Positions 47,542-57,700 of a DNA stretch of 64,000 nt are shown in pieces. Origin of the DNA: Histomonas meleagridis. Lineage: Eukaryota; Parabasalia; Tritrichomonadida; Dientamoebidae. How positions within the stretch are numbered: position 1 is the first letter of the stretch; each line of letters begins with the position of its first letter. Below the pieces are notes generated by a model that saw only the letters and a list, made by a program, of their open reading frames with translations, did no database searches and was not told the origin of the DNA. The DNA is taken from assembly GCA_020186115.1 (NCBI GenBank), contig WSYJ01000153.1, positions 248,001 through 312,000 of the forward strand, in the 5' to 3' direction. The translations under genes and the position numbers were made by a program.

Positions 47542-48699
47542 ATGAAAAATCAAAGCGATTGGGAAATACTTTTATCACTTGAAGGTATTATATTTAATCT
47601 CGATAAAATAAGTGTTGATCAGTCAGTAAAATCAATAATAAACAAATTTGATCATGATTACCCAGAATCTTTTAATAATATAGTAGCTCACATGGTATAT
47701 GAAAATCTTGTTATTAAAATGAATAATGCTGATACATATTTTGATTTTCTGAATAAAATTGAAATGTTTGAAGAAAGAAACAATATTAAATCAAAAATAC
47801 TAAAGGTATTTACACATATTCTTCAAAATAAGAATACTAAAGAAGCATATTTTCTGTTTGATTATATGATTGAACATAACATACTTGAATTAAAAAAATT
47901 CAAATTTATAGGTCCAGTTCAAGAACCATATTTTGTTCACTACTTGTCAAAAGAGGAAATTAAAAACAAAGAACAATATCTGAAGGCAAATTTTAGTAAA
48001 TATGATGAACTTTCAAAGAATGATTGGGCACTTCATAAGAAGTTAATTAAAGAAGGAGTTAATCCAAGTGAACTTGCAAAAATAATTCGAAATGATGATT
48101 TAGAAAAACTTCAAGAAATATCATCACAAAATGATTTTAATTTTGACCAATGTATCATACCATCATTATATGAAAGATGTTCATTCATTAATTGTTTAGT
48201 TTCATTAATTGATTATGCAGCATTTTTTGGATCAATTAAGTGTTTTAAATATTTATTATTAAATGGAGCGAAAGTAAATAATACAGGTAAATATGCAATC
48301 GCTGGCGGAAATCTTGAAATCATTCATTTATGTGTACAAAATCATTCATCGTTTAAAGATGCATATGAAACAGCAATCGAATTCCATCGCAATGATGTCT
48401 TTCATTATATTTATGAAAATAAGATGGTTATAATCCAGAATATAGAAGAGTTAGGAAAGAAATGTACATTATATCATAACTATGAAATTTTATCATATTT
48501 AATAGAAAAGGGTTTAAAAATTTTGGATTTTTTTGTTTTCTATGTAGCTCAAAATTACAACTTATATCTTACAAGATATTTGTTGGAAAACAAAAATAAA
48601 GTAAATGTTATGTTTTTTACAGCAAAGGCAGGAAATTATGAAATTATGAAATATTTTATTGAACAAGAAAAAATGGATATAACTGTGAAAAATGTTTAA
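47542..48699 (+). CDS. DUF3447/ankyrin family protein 3, N-terminal ORF
   Basis: 385 residues starting MKNQSDWEILLSLEGIIFNL. The family core follows: KNDWALHKKLIKEGVNPSEL, KIIRNDDLEKLQEISSQNDF, SLYERCSFIN, LIDYAAFFGSIKCFKYLLLN, NTGKYAIAGGNLEIIHLC, FHRNDVFHYIYENK. The ORF ends IEQEKMDITVKNV, where the first spacer begins; its third codon is already a stop. The likely product continues through six modules to 49693. Function unknown, probably protein binding. Confidence 0.87.
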   Translation: MKNQSDWEILLSLEGIIFNLDKISVDQSVKSIINKFDHDYPESFNNIVAHMVYENLVIKMNNADTYFDFLNKIEMFEERNNIKSKILKVFTHILQNKNTKEAYFLFDYMIEHNILELKKFKFIGPVQEPYFVHYLSKEEIKNKEQYLKANFSKYDELSKNDWALHKKLIKEGVNPSELAKIIRNDDLEKLQEISSQNDFNFDQCIIPSLYERCSFINCLVSLIDYAAFFGSIKCFKYLLLNGAKVNNTGKYAIAGGNLEIIHLCVQNHSSFKDAYETAIEFHRNDVFHYIYENKMVIIQNIEELGKKCTLYHNYEILSYLIEKGLKILDFFVFYVAQNYNLYLTRYLLENKNKVNVMFFTAKAGNYEIMKYFIEQEKMDITVKNV

Positions 48700-49693
48700 T
48701 TTTATTACTATATATATGTTTTGACAATTTGATATTTCGTTATAATATTTGGAATTTTTATAAAATATTTGATACAGTACTTATTTTAGCATGTCAAAGT
48801 GGAAATAGTAAAACAGTTAAATTGATTCTTGGACAGAATGTAATTGATATCAATGCAAAAAATGTTAATTTGATAAATATAATATTTGTTTGAATAATTT
48901 GGTATATAAAAAGAATTTTTGGAATTTTAAAACAATATTTAATACTGCACTTATTTTAGCAGCTCAAAATGAAAATAGAAAAATAGTTAAAATACTTCTT
49001 GAACAAAATGGAATTAAATTTAATGAGAAAAATGTTTTTATTTTTTACATATTATTTTTTAAAAAATTTTTGTATTTCAAAATAATATTTGGAAATTATT
49101 TAAATTATTTAGAACAGCACTTATTTATGCATCTGAAAATGGCCATACAGAAATAGTTAAATTACTTCTTGAACAAGAAGAAATTGATATTAATGCTAAA
49201 AATATTCATTTGTTTTGTTTAATATTTATTTTAATAATTTTATATTTCAAAATAATATTTGGAGATTATTAAAATTATTTGTAACAGCACTTATTATTGC
49301 ATCTGATAAAGGTCATACAGACATAGTTAAAATACTTCTTGAACAAGAAGGAATTGAAACTAATGTTAAAGATTTTTATATTTATTTTAATAATTTTATA
49401 TTTTAAAATAATATATGGAAATTCTTTAAATTATTTAATACAGCACTTATGTGGGCATCTCGAAGAGGTCATACAGAAATAGTTAAATTACTTCTTGAAC
49501 AAAAAGGAATTGATGTGAATGCTAAAAATATTTATTTGTTTTATTTAAAATTTATTTTAATAATTTGATATTTTAAAACAATATTTGGTAATAGTTTATA
49601 GTATTTGAAACAGCAATTATTTTAGCAGCTAAAAATGGTCATACAGAAATTGTTAAAATATATCAAGAAAAAAAGAGGTTACACTTAATATAA
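48700..49693 (+). repeat. Ankyrin module array of gene 3: 6 units
   Basis: Module-opening Thr codons fall at 48774, 48944, 49114, 49284, 49440 and 49610, giving intervals of 170, 170, 170, 156 and 170. Modules read, for example, TALIIASDKGHTDIVKILLE. The first spacer is exactly 83 nt and the short interval has a 69-nt spacer. The last module (TAIILAAKNGHTEIVKIYQE) runs into a unique tail KKRLHLI and TAA at 49691-49693. Confidence 0.88.
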
Positions 49694-49789
49694 ATAAATA
49701 CTTCTAGTTAGTAAAGAAGAATTTTGGATGCTTTTAATGGTATTTTTATAACAACTATATTATCAAATCGGAGGAATTAAAAAAAAAAA

Positions 49790-50254
49790 TTAGTGTCTGC
49801 GATAATGGTGAGAGTGGTGATGACGATGGTGAGAGTGTCGTGAAGGGGACCTATGACCTCTAGAATGTCGAGCTTTGGGTGGACTTTCAGGAATATCTTC
49901 TGATTCTGAAGAAGCATTCGAATACTCACTATCATAATCATCAGACTCGTCAGGCTCATCAGAGTAATCTCTAGAACGATCATCTATTCTTCTTTGTTTT
50001 CTCATATAAAATGGTGCAAGATCTACGCTAATCTTTCTACCTGAAATATATTCGCCATCAAGCGCATCTATCGCTTTTTGTGCAAACGTAGGAAGTGCAT
50101 AACACAGCCAGCAAATCCTCTGATTATATCTATCATGATCAAAATATATATGCCTAATTTCTCCATACATTCCAAAAAGACAATCAATTCCTTCTGCAGT
50201 AAGGTCACCAATTGGAGAAATAACAATTGATTGGTTGTTCTTGAAAGAGCTCAT
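49790..50254 (-). CDS. RRM RNA-binding protein with acidic and His/Arg/Ser-rich tail
   Basis: 154 residues. Residues ~8-82 form an RRM: SIVISPIGDLTAEGIDCLFG (RNP2 region and helix 1), IRHIYFDHDRYNQRICWLCY (weak RNP1), AQKAIDALDGEYISGRKISV. A strongly acidic segment follows (DYSDEPDESDDYDSEYSNAS), then RSPSRHSHHRHHHSHHYRRH. The layout resembles small SR-type splicing factors. The tail could bind RNA or undergo phosphorylation. It lies between ankyrin genes 3 and 4, which is of interest if their spacers are spliced, though this may be coincidence. Confidence 0.8.
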   Translation of the reverse strand: MSSFKNNQSIVISPIGDLTAEGIDCLFGMYGEIRHIYFDHDRYNQRICWLCYALPTFAQKAIDALDGEYISGRKISVDLAPFYMRKQRRIDDRSRDYSDEPDESDDYDSEYSNASSESEDIPESPPKARHSRGHRSPSRHSHHRHHHSHHYRRH

Positions 50255-50709
50255 TTTTTCTTGTATTGACTATCTTTGTTTGGACAAAAGGTCAAAAATC
50301 ATTTTTCAAGCAGAACGTATATGTCAATAGATAAAAAGCAACTAAAAAACACAGATCTGTGAAATACAACTAATGATTTAATTTATTTTTCTTATAAGAA
50401 CCATCAAATTTTACTTTATTGATTATTTCAAATTCATGTTTTCACTTAAAATCACATCAGAACAAATTGCCTAATCTCAGACTTTAAAAAAAATACATCA
50501 AAAACTCAAATTTTTTGAAACAATAATTAAAATGATTCAAGTATACACGTTAAACATTTTCTTTCTATTATTCAACCAATTGGCATAATTTTTAAGGCAC
50601 TAAAATCTCATTACGATATTTTTGACAAACTGTTTCTTTACATTATCATTCCAAAATGCGGTTCTTGGATTGAGTGTTTTATACGAACAGACCAAGTCAA
50701 ATTAAAAAA
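50255..50709. other. Divergent intergenic region between RRM and coiled-coil genes
   Basis: AT-rich, 455 bp, no gene or clear motif cluster. The ATG of the coiled-coil gene is taken at 50710 because the open frame above it starts only with GTG. Confidence 0.5.
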
Positions 50710-51693
50710 ATGAAAAACACAATTGGAAGTAAATTCAAAAAAATGATATCAACCAAAAAAAATACAGCAAATAGCGAGGAAACCCCTGACGACGATAGTA
50801 ACAAAGAAAATCCTGGTGATACAGATTCAATTATTCCAACATTTACAAAAGCAGATACATCATTACCGTTGGCGCAGCAAGCCAAAGAAAACTTTAAAAA
50901 CTTCAAAAAGTATCTAGATTCAAATCCACCAGATCCTGCTTCTGATTATGATCACGTCTATCAAACAATGTCACATGCTTTTAGTGATTGGACTAACCAA
51001 GTTACAACACTTGAAGCAAATATTTCTGATTTATCCGCACAGATAGGCATATGTGAAGAAAAGATTAAAGAGAAAGAGAATCAAAAATCTCAGCTTGAAA
51101 AACAGCTTTCAGAACTTTCCAATGAAAAAAATCTGAAGCTGCGCGAACTGAAGGAACAAAAGTTGATAACATCCAGAATAGAAGTAAGGAATCAAATTTC
51201 TCCATTAAAACTCCAAATTAATGATCTAATCAACGAATTTAACAACATCTCTGGGAAGCTACAGGTAAATAAGGAACTTCTTTCTAAAGAATTGGAAAAA
51301 ACTGATCATCTTCAAAAACATTTTGATGATCTTGAAATGAAAATTAAGGAACAAGAAGATAATGTTAGAACGGAAATCGAAAGGAGTGAAGCTGAAATCA
51401 AAAAACTGAAGGATCAAGCAAAGAAAGTGGAGATTATTGTTCCTGAACAAATTGAGCCAAAACAAACCAAGAGAAGACGTTCAAGCAACTACCAAGAAGC
51501 AGAAACCTTTGTCATTAAAGACAATGTTAAAGTAAGTCAAGAAGAGATCAATACTCTTAAATATATGATTTCTGAAATACAAAAAGAGAATGATAAGATC
51601 AAAAAGGAAAGAGATTCAAAAATGGTGGATATAGATTGTCTTTTGCAGGAGAATATCGGACTGAAACAAATGATTAGAGATATAACTGAATAA
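50710..51693 (+). CDS. Coiled-coil protein of unknown function
   Basis: 327 residues from MKNTIGSKFKKMISTKK. A basic start and an acidic segment (ETPDDDSNKENPGDTDS) are followed by a folded part (~45-95; AQQAKENFKNFKKYLDSNPP, SHAFSDWTNQ). A long coiled coil runs from ~95 to the end (NISDLSAQIGICEEKIKEKE, LKLQINDLINEFNNISGKLQ), broken by a basic patch KPKQTKRRRSS-like (EPKQTKRRRSSNYQEAE) that could be a nuclear localisation signal. No specific family recognised; a structural or chromosome-related role is possible. Stop overlaps TAAA. Confidence 0.8.
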   Translation: MKNTIGSKFKKMISTKKNTANSEETPDDDSNKENPGDTDSIIPTFTKADTSLPLAQQAKENFKNFKKYLDSNPPDPASDYDHVYQTMSHAFSDWTNQVTTLEANISDLSAQIGICEEKIKEKENQKSQLEKQLSELSNEKNLKLRELKEQKLITSRIEVRNQISPLKLQINDLINEFNNISGKLQVNKELLSKELEKTDHLQKHFDDLEMKIKEQEDNVRTEIERSEAEIKKLKDQAKKVEIIVPEQIEPKQTKRRRSSNYQEAETFVIKDNVKVSQEEINTLKYMISEIQKENDKIKKERDSKMVDIDCLLQENIGLKQMIRDITE

Positions 51694-51753
51694 AATGTAA
51701 CAAATTTTTTTGTACTTTTGTATAAACAAAACAAATAGTTTAACGTTCGCCAA

Positions 51754-52986
51754 ATGTTTTGTCACTTTTATATTATGAGGAACCAAAATGAACAAAAAAC
51801 AAATTATAAAAATCAAAGTGAATGGAAAATGCTTCTTTCAATAAAACAAATAATTTTTGATTTGGATGAAGAAAATATTATTGATTCAGCGAATTTAATT
51901 ATTAAACATATTGTCAATAGTAATCTAATTTCGTTTAATATGGTTATTATTCAAATAATATATCAAGCATTTGTTAAAAATTTAAATAATTTTGATTTGT
52001 ATATAAAGTTTATGAAAGAAATTGAAACATTTGAGGAGAATAATAAACCAAAAATTTTTGATGTGTTCATTTGTTATCTTATTAATAAACATACACAAGA
52101 ATCATATTGTCTTATTAATTATTTAATTGAACATAATTTTTATGATTCAAAAATTGTTCAAAATTTAAAAACTCCTTATTTTATGCATTATATGTCTCAA
52201 GAAAGAATTTTATTCTTAAAAAATAATGGATTCCTTGATCAAATAAAAGATATTGAAGAACTTTCAAAGAATGATTGGGAACTTCATAAGCAATTCGTTA
52301 AAGAAGGTGTTAATCCGAATGAAATTGCAAAAATAATTCGCAAAGATGATATAGAAAAACTTCAAGAAATATCATCACAAGAGAATTTTAATTTTAATCA
52401 AGAAATTGAACCATCACTTTATGAAAGATGTGATTATATTAATCTAGCTTATAAAAATGTTTCATTAATTAATTATGCAGCATTTTTTTCTGCTGTTAAA
52501 TGTTTTAAATATTTACTTATAAATAATGTAAATGTAAATAATACAGGTAAATATGCAGTTGCTGGTGGAAATCTCGAAATTATTCATTTATGTCAACAAA
52601 ATCATTCATCATTTGAAGGTGCATATGAAGCAGCAATTAAATTTCATCGAAATGATATCTTTAAATATATTTATGAAAATAAATTTGATATTTGTGGTAA
52701 CTTAAATAGATTAGGAAAGAAATGTATTTCATATCATAATTATGAAATTTTTATATTTTTAATTGAAGAAGGAATGAAAATTAATGATTCCACTATTACT
52801 GAAGCAGCAAAAATTGGAAATATTTTTCTTGTAAAGTCTTTTCTAAAAGAAAATCAATTTCCAAAAAGTATTTTAATATTTGCATCAGAATCAGGAAATA
52901 TTGAACTTATTAAATATATATTAGATCAAAAAATAATTAATATTAATGGTAAATATGTTTATTTATCGAAGTTGGAATATACTTGA
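51754..52986 (+). CDS. DUF3447/ankyrin family protein 4, N-terminal ORF
   Basis: 410 residues from ATG 51754. A second ATG at 51775 (MRNQNEQKTNYKNQSEWKML) gives a start closer to copy 3 and sits right after GTCACTTTTATATT, so either is possible. Core: KNDWELHKQFVKEGVNPNEI, KIIRKDDIEKLQEISSQENF, SLYERCDYIN, LINYAAFFSAVKCFKYLLIN, NTGKYAVAGGNLEIIHLCQQ, FHRNDIFKYIYENK. The ORF ends in the first spacer after IININGKYVYL. Confidence 0.87.
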   Translation: MFCHFYIMRNQNEQKTNYKNQSEWKMLLSIKQIIFDLDEENIIDSANLIIKHIVNSNLISFNMVIIQIIYQAFVKNLNNFDLYIKFMKEIETFEENNKPKIFDVFICYLINKHTQESYCLINYLIEHNFYDSKIVQNLKTPYFMHYMSQERILFLKNNGFLDQIKDIEELSKNDWELHKQFVKEGVNPNEIAKIIRKDDIEKLQEISSQENFNFNQEIEPSLYERCDYINLAYKNVSLINYAAFFSAVKCFKYLLINNVNVNNTGKYAVAGGNLEIIHLCQQNHSSFEGAYEAAIKFHRNDIFKYIYENKFDICGNLNRLGKKCISYHNYEIFIFLIEEGMKINDSTITEAAKIGNIFLVKSFLKENQFPKSILIFASESGNIELIKYILDQKIININGKYVYLSKLEYT

Positions 52987-54484
52987 ATAATTTTGGATTT
53001 CAAAATAATATTTGGAAATTATTCAAATTATTTTATACAGCCCTTATGAAAGCATCTATTAACAATAGAGTAGAAATAGTTAAATTACTTCTTGAGCAAG
53101 AAGAAATAGATATTAATGCAAAAGATATTCATTTGAATAATTTGATTTTTATTTTGAATAATTTTATGTTTCAAAATAATATTTGGAAATTATTTAATAT
53201 ATAGGATACAGCACTTATTAATGCATCTGAAAATGGTCATACAAAAATAGTAAAATTACTTCTTGAACAAGAAGGAATTGATATTAATGCTAAAGATATT
53301 TATTTGTTTTATTTGATATTTATTTTAATAATTTAGGATATCATTATAATATTTGGAAATTATTTAAATTATTTGAAACAGCACTTATGTGGGCATCTAA
53401 TTATGGGCATACAGAAATAGTTAAATTACTTCTTGAACAAAAGGGAATCGATATTAATGCCAAAGATATTTATTTGTCTTATTCAATATTTATTTTAATA
53501 ATTTTATATTTTAAAATAATATTTGGAAATTATTTAAATTATTTAGAACTGCACTTATGAAAGCATCTGAAAAAGGTTATATAGAAATAGTTAAATTACT
53601 TCTTGAACAAAAAAGAATTGATATTAATGATAAAGATAATTGTTTATATTATTTAATATATATTTTAATAATTTGAAATTTTTTTTTATTCTTTGGAAAT
53701 TATTCAATTTATTTAAAACTGCACTAATGCAAGCATCGTATGATGGTCATCAAGATGTTGTCGAATTACTTCTTGAACAAAAAGGAATAATTATTAATAC
53801 AAAAGATATATATTTATTTGTATTAAAATTTGGTTTAATGATTTAATATTATATAATTATTTTTGGAAATCATTCAAATCATTTGCAACTTCACTTATGT
53901 ATACATCTACTTTTAATTACCTCGAAATAACGAAAATACTTCTTGAAATAAAAGTAATTGATATTAATAATAAAGATATTTTTTAGTTTTATTTAATATT
54001 TATTTATGTAAATCAAAATTTTCGAATAACATTTGGAGGTTATTCAAATTATTTTATACAGCACTTATGCTTTCATCTAAAAAAGGTAATACAGAAATTG
54101 TTAAATTAATTTTGGAACAAGAAGGAATTGATATTAATTCTAAAAATATTTTTGTGTTTTCCTTAGTATTGGTATTTATAATTTAATGTTAAACAATAAT
54201 GTTTGAAATTTTTTAAAAATAATTAGAACAGCACTTATGATTGCAACTAGAAATAACCACAAAGAAATTGTCAAATTACTTCTCGAACAAGAAGGAATTG
54301 ATATTAATATCAAAGATATTTATTTGTTTTATTTCATATTTGTTATCAAAATTTGATATTTCAAAATAATATTTGAAAATTATTTAAATCATTTAACACA
54401 GCACTTTCAATTGCTTGCCAAAAAGGCTTTATAGAAATTGTTAAACTATTTAATGAATTTAAATCAAATAAAATGATAAAATAA
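52987..54484 (+). repeat. Ankyrin module array of gene 4: 9 units
   Basis: Thr codons at 53037, 53208, 53378, 53548, 53718, 53888, 54058, 54228 and 54398, with intervals of 171 then 170 seven times. Most are near-identical (ALMKAS.NGHTEIVKLLLEQ). I counted three spacers of exactly 83 nt; the 171 interval has an 84-nt spacer with TAG three bases before the Thr codon. The last module (TALSIACQKGFIEIVKLFNE) ends in a unique tail FKSNKMIK and TAA at 54482-54484. Confidence 0.9.
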
Positions 54485-54720
54485 CATATATTCCTAATAG
54501 GAAACATTTTTTTAATAAATGATTAATAGAGATAATTTCTAATTTTGTTCATTCAATAACCAAAAATATTTTTAACAAAAAAGGCGGTATTTGAATAGAA
54601 AGCGATCGCTGTTTGACACTTTTATCATTTAACACGAAGTGTTTTTGATTGTGAAAATTTGAGGTGTTTGTCTGGTTTTGTGAACCATGGTATAAATTGT
54701 GAATAAAATCTTAAAAAAAA

Positions 54721-57700
54721 ATGTGCCTCTGTAATAAGACACGTGCAGAAAACATAAGAAATCTTCTTCCTCCGTTCATTAGAAATGAAATACCACGAGA
54801 AGAAAAGGAATGGAAGGAAGCAATATTCACAAATTTGCCAAAAGCGATCCAAAAAGGGGATCCACGCGAAATTGATTTTTGGCTTTCAGAAGTTGATGTC
54901 TTTAATACCATTGAAACATATTCATATGAAAAAGAAGAATTAGAAAAGCTGTTTCAAATTTTGTATGATTTTTTAATTAAATCAGAAGACATGAATCTTG
55001 TAGTAGTTTCCATGACTTTAATAATTTCCATGATTGATCCTGAACAAGTTGAATTAAACATTTCTGTTGATTGGAGGCCATTATATAAGCTTTTGTATAA
55101 TTCTTCCTTATCACATTCTAAAACAAAAGTCAAGAATTATCCAGCAACTCTTTCCGACATCTTAATAACATTTATTCGGTTATGTCGAAATTATTTTTCC
55201 GAATCATCAACAGATGAAATGTTAGCAGAATGGTCTGACATGTTAAATCCACAACTTCCATCCTTTATAATTGGCCAATGTTTATTATCTTTATTTTTGC
55301 CAGTTCAATGGGGCCAACATACTAAATGGGTTGAAAAGTTATTAAATTTATGGTCACTTTATCATTCTGAACAATATGACTTTCAATTTTTCACGTTATT
55401 TGCACGACTTTCACGATTTGGTTATACTGATATTCCATGGGATCGAATTTTGCCATTTATATTTAACATTGTTTGTAAGTACTTAGGACTGCCCACATCA
55501 TTATTACAGACCCAAATTCAGCCAATCAACAATTATCCCTATGAAAAGTATAATATCTTTTTTAAAGATTGTGAATTGACTTTATCCATTTTAAATTATT
55601 TTTCGATGATAATCATAAATTTATTAACAGGTGAAACAAAAGAATTAGTTCAATCATATATTGAACGACTTTTACATTTAATTTCACCATTTTGTGCAGC
55701 CACATTACAAAATGAAGATGAAGAACAAAGTGAATTACCAATTAATATGTTAAATGCAATCATTTCATCATATCTCTCTCGCTACCTAAAAGAGAAGAAA
55801 TATGGATCAAGACTTGAACATTTAACACAAGAAGATACTGAATGGATTGTCTCCAAAATATTACCGTCAGTATTAATCGAACTATTTCATGAAGATCCAC
55901 AATTTGATAGTCTTAAAGAAATAGTACAATTTTGTCCACAAATGACAATATTACCCATTTTAAATTATGTCCAGAACTCATTTGAATATGAACATTTTAG
56001 ACAAGGTGCATATCAAACATTAGCATCAATAGCACCAACAATTATATATACTAATGAAGGATTAATAGAATTCATGTCAATTGTTGAACATTATTTACCA
56101 GAAGATATTAATTTTATGGATATATCAAAAACTTCAAGTACATTTACTTTATTAATAATAATTTCAACTTTAAAGAAATTCACTGAAGAAAATGAATTCT
56201 TCTTAATGAACGTTACTGAGAAATGTTTATTATTTGCTGAACATGCTATAGGTAAAGATTTCGAAGATAGTTTAAATGAACTTTTAACGATGTTTACTGT
56301 ATTAATTAAGGCTACACCAATGGATATAGCTGCTAAAATGGCACATATGATTCGAAGGAATTATGAAACATTATCTGATAAAGGATTAAGGATATTAATT
56401 GAAGCAACTGAGAAATATGCAATTAATGAATTTAAAGATATTGGATTAAAAGCATCGAACTTAAAGGAATTATTAATATTAGAATCATTAATTAAACAAA
56501 ACTTAGATTTTACAATTGAAAACATAGAAGAAATTAAACAAAAGTTAATTTCAGCATTAGAAAATACTGATAAATTAATGAATAGAAGAGCAATTTTAAT
56601 TATAAAATGGATATTAAAGAATTTCTTAAATATATATCCAAAAGTACCTATTAATCAAGGTTATGTATCTATTAATAAAGTTAGAATTCCATGGCATATA
56701 CCAACAGAACAAGAAATTAATCTAAGTAATGATTTAATTAATTTCTTTTATGAATATGCACAGAAAAAAATGGAGACAAAACAATTACAAGATTATAAAG
56801 TATCAATATTATTAATACGTGGATTATTAAAAGGTATGGTTTCATGTGTATCAGATTCAGATTTATCACCCGAATATGAAAATGTTAATATGATTCAACC
56901 TAAATTAACAAAATTCAAAATAAAAATATTTGCCGAACATTATGAAACTTTAATGAATAAATTAATTGATTTAATCGAAACTGAAAATATTCATTATCGA
57001 ATTATTAAATGGATATTTGAAGCTATAGCATGTGTAATCATTCCACGAGATCCGATATGTCAAAGTATCGAATTTATCATGAATGAATATCAAGGACAAT
57101 CATCATTAACTAAACTTGATATTATATTAGATCCTAATGAATCCAAAACATATTTTATTTTATATTGTAAATCAATGCATTTATTTGGTATTCGACAATC
57201 ATTAGCACAAATTATATTAACTAAAATATCTAAAAATATAATACCACGAATATATAAATTTATTGTTCATCCACATGTAAATGTACGAGAATATGTATCT
57301 GTAGTATATCAAGCGATTACTACACATTTTAAGACGCAATTTATATATTTATTAAAAGATTCAATTAAACAATTATCGAAACCAGATTTAACACCAGATG
57401 AATTAATGGGTATATGTTCAGCAGCTGCTACATCATTAGCTAATTTCCCATTAAATTTAGAAACAATCGAAATATTAGCAGAGGCTTCAATCTCTATATG
57501 TTCATTATTACCGAAAGATTTACCAGATGATTCACCACGTTCTTTAAGACAAGTTATAGTATTAATGTTTGATCAAATTGATCCATGTAATCCATATTTA
57601 TCCAAAGAAAAGTTTTATGAAATTAGAATGAAAATGGCAAATGAAGCAATGATTAAACATGCACAATATCCAGCAAGTAGAGAAGTCCAAAATTATGCAG

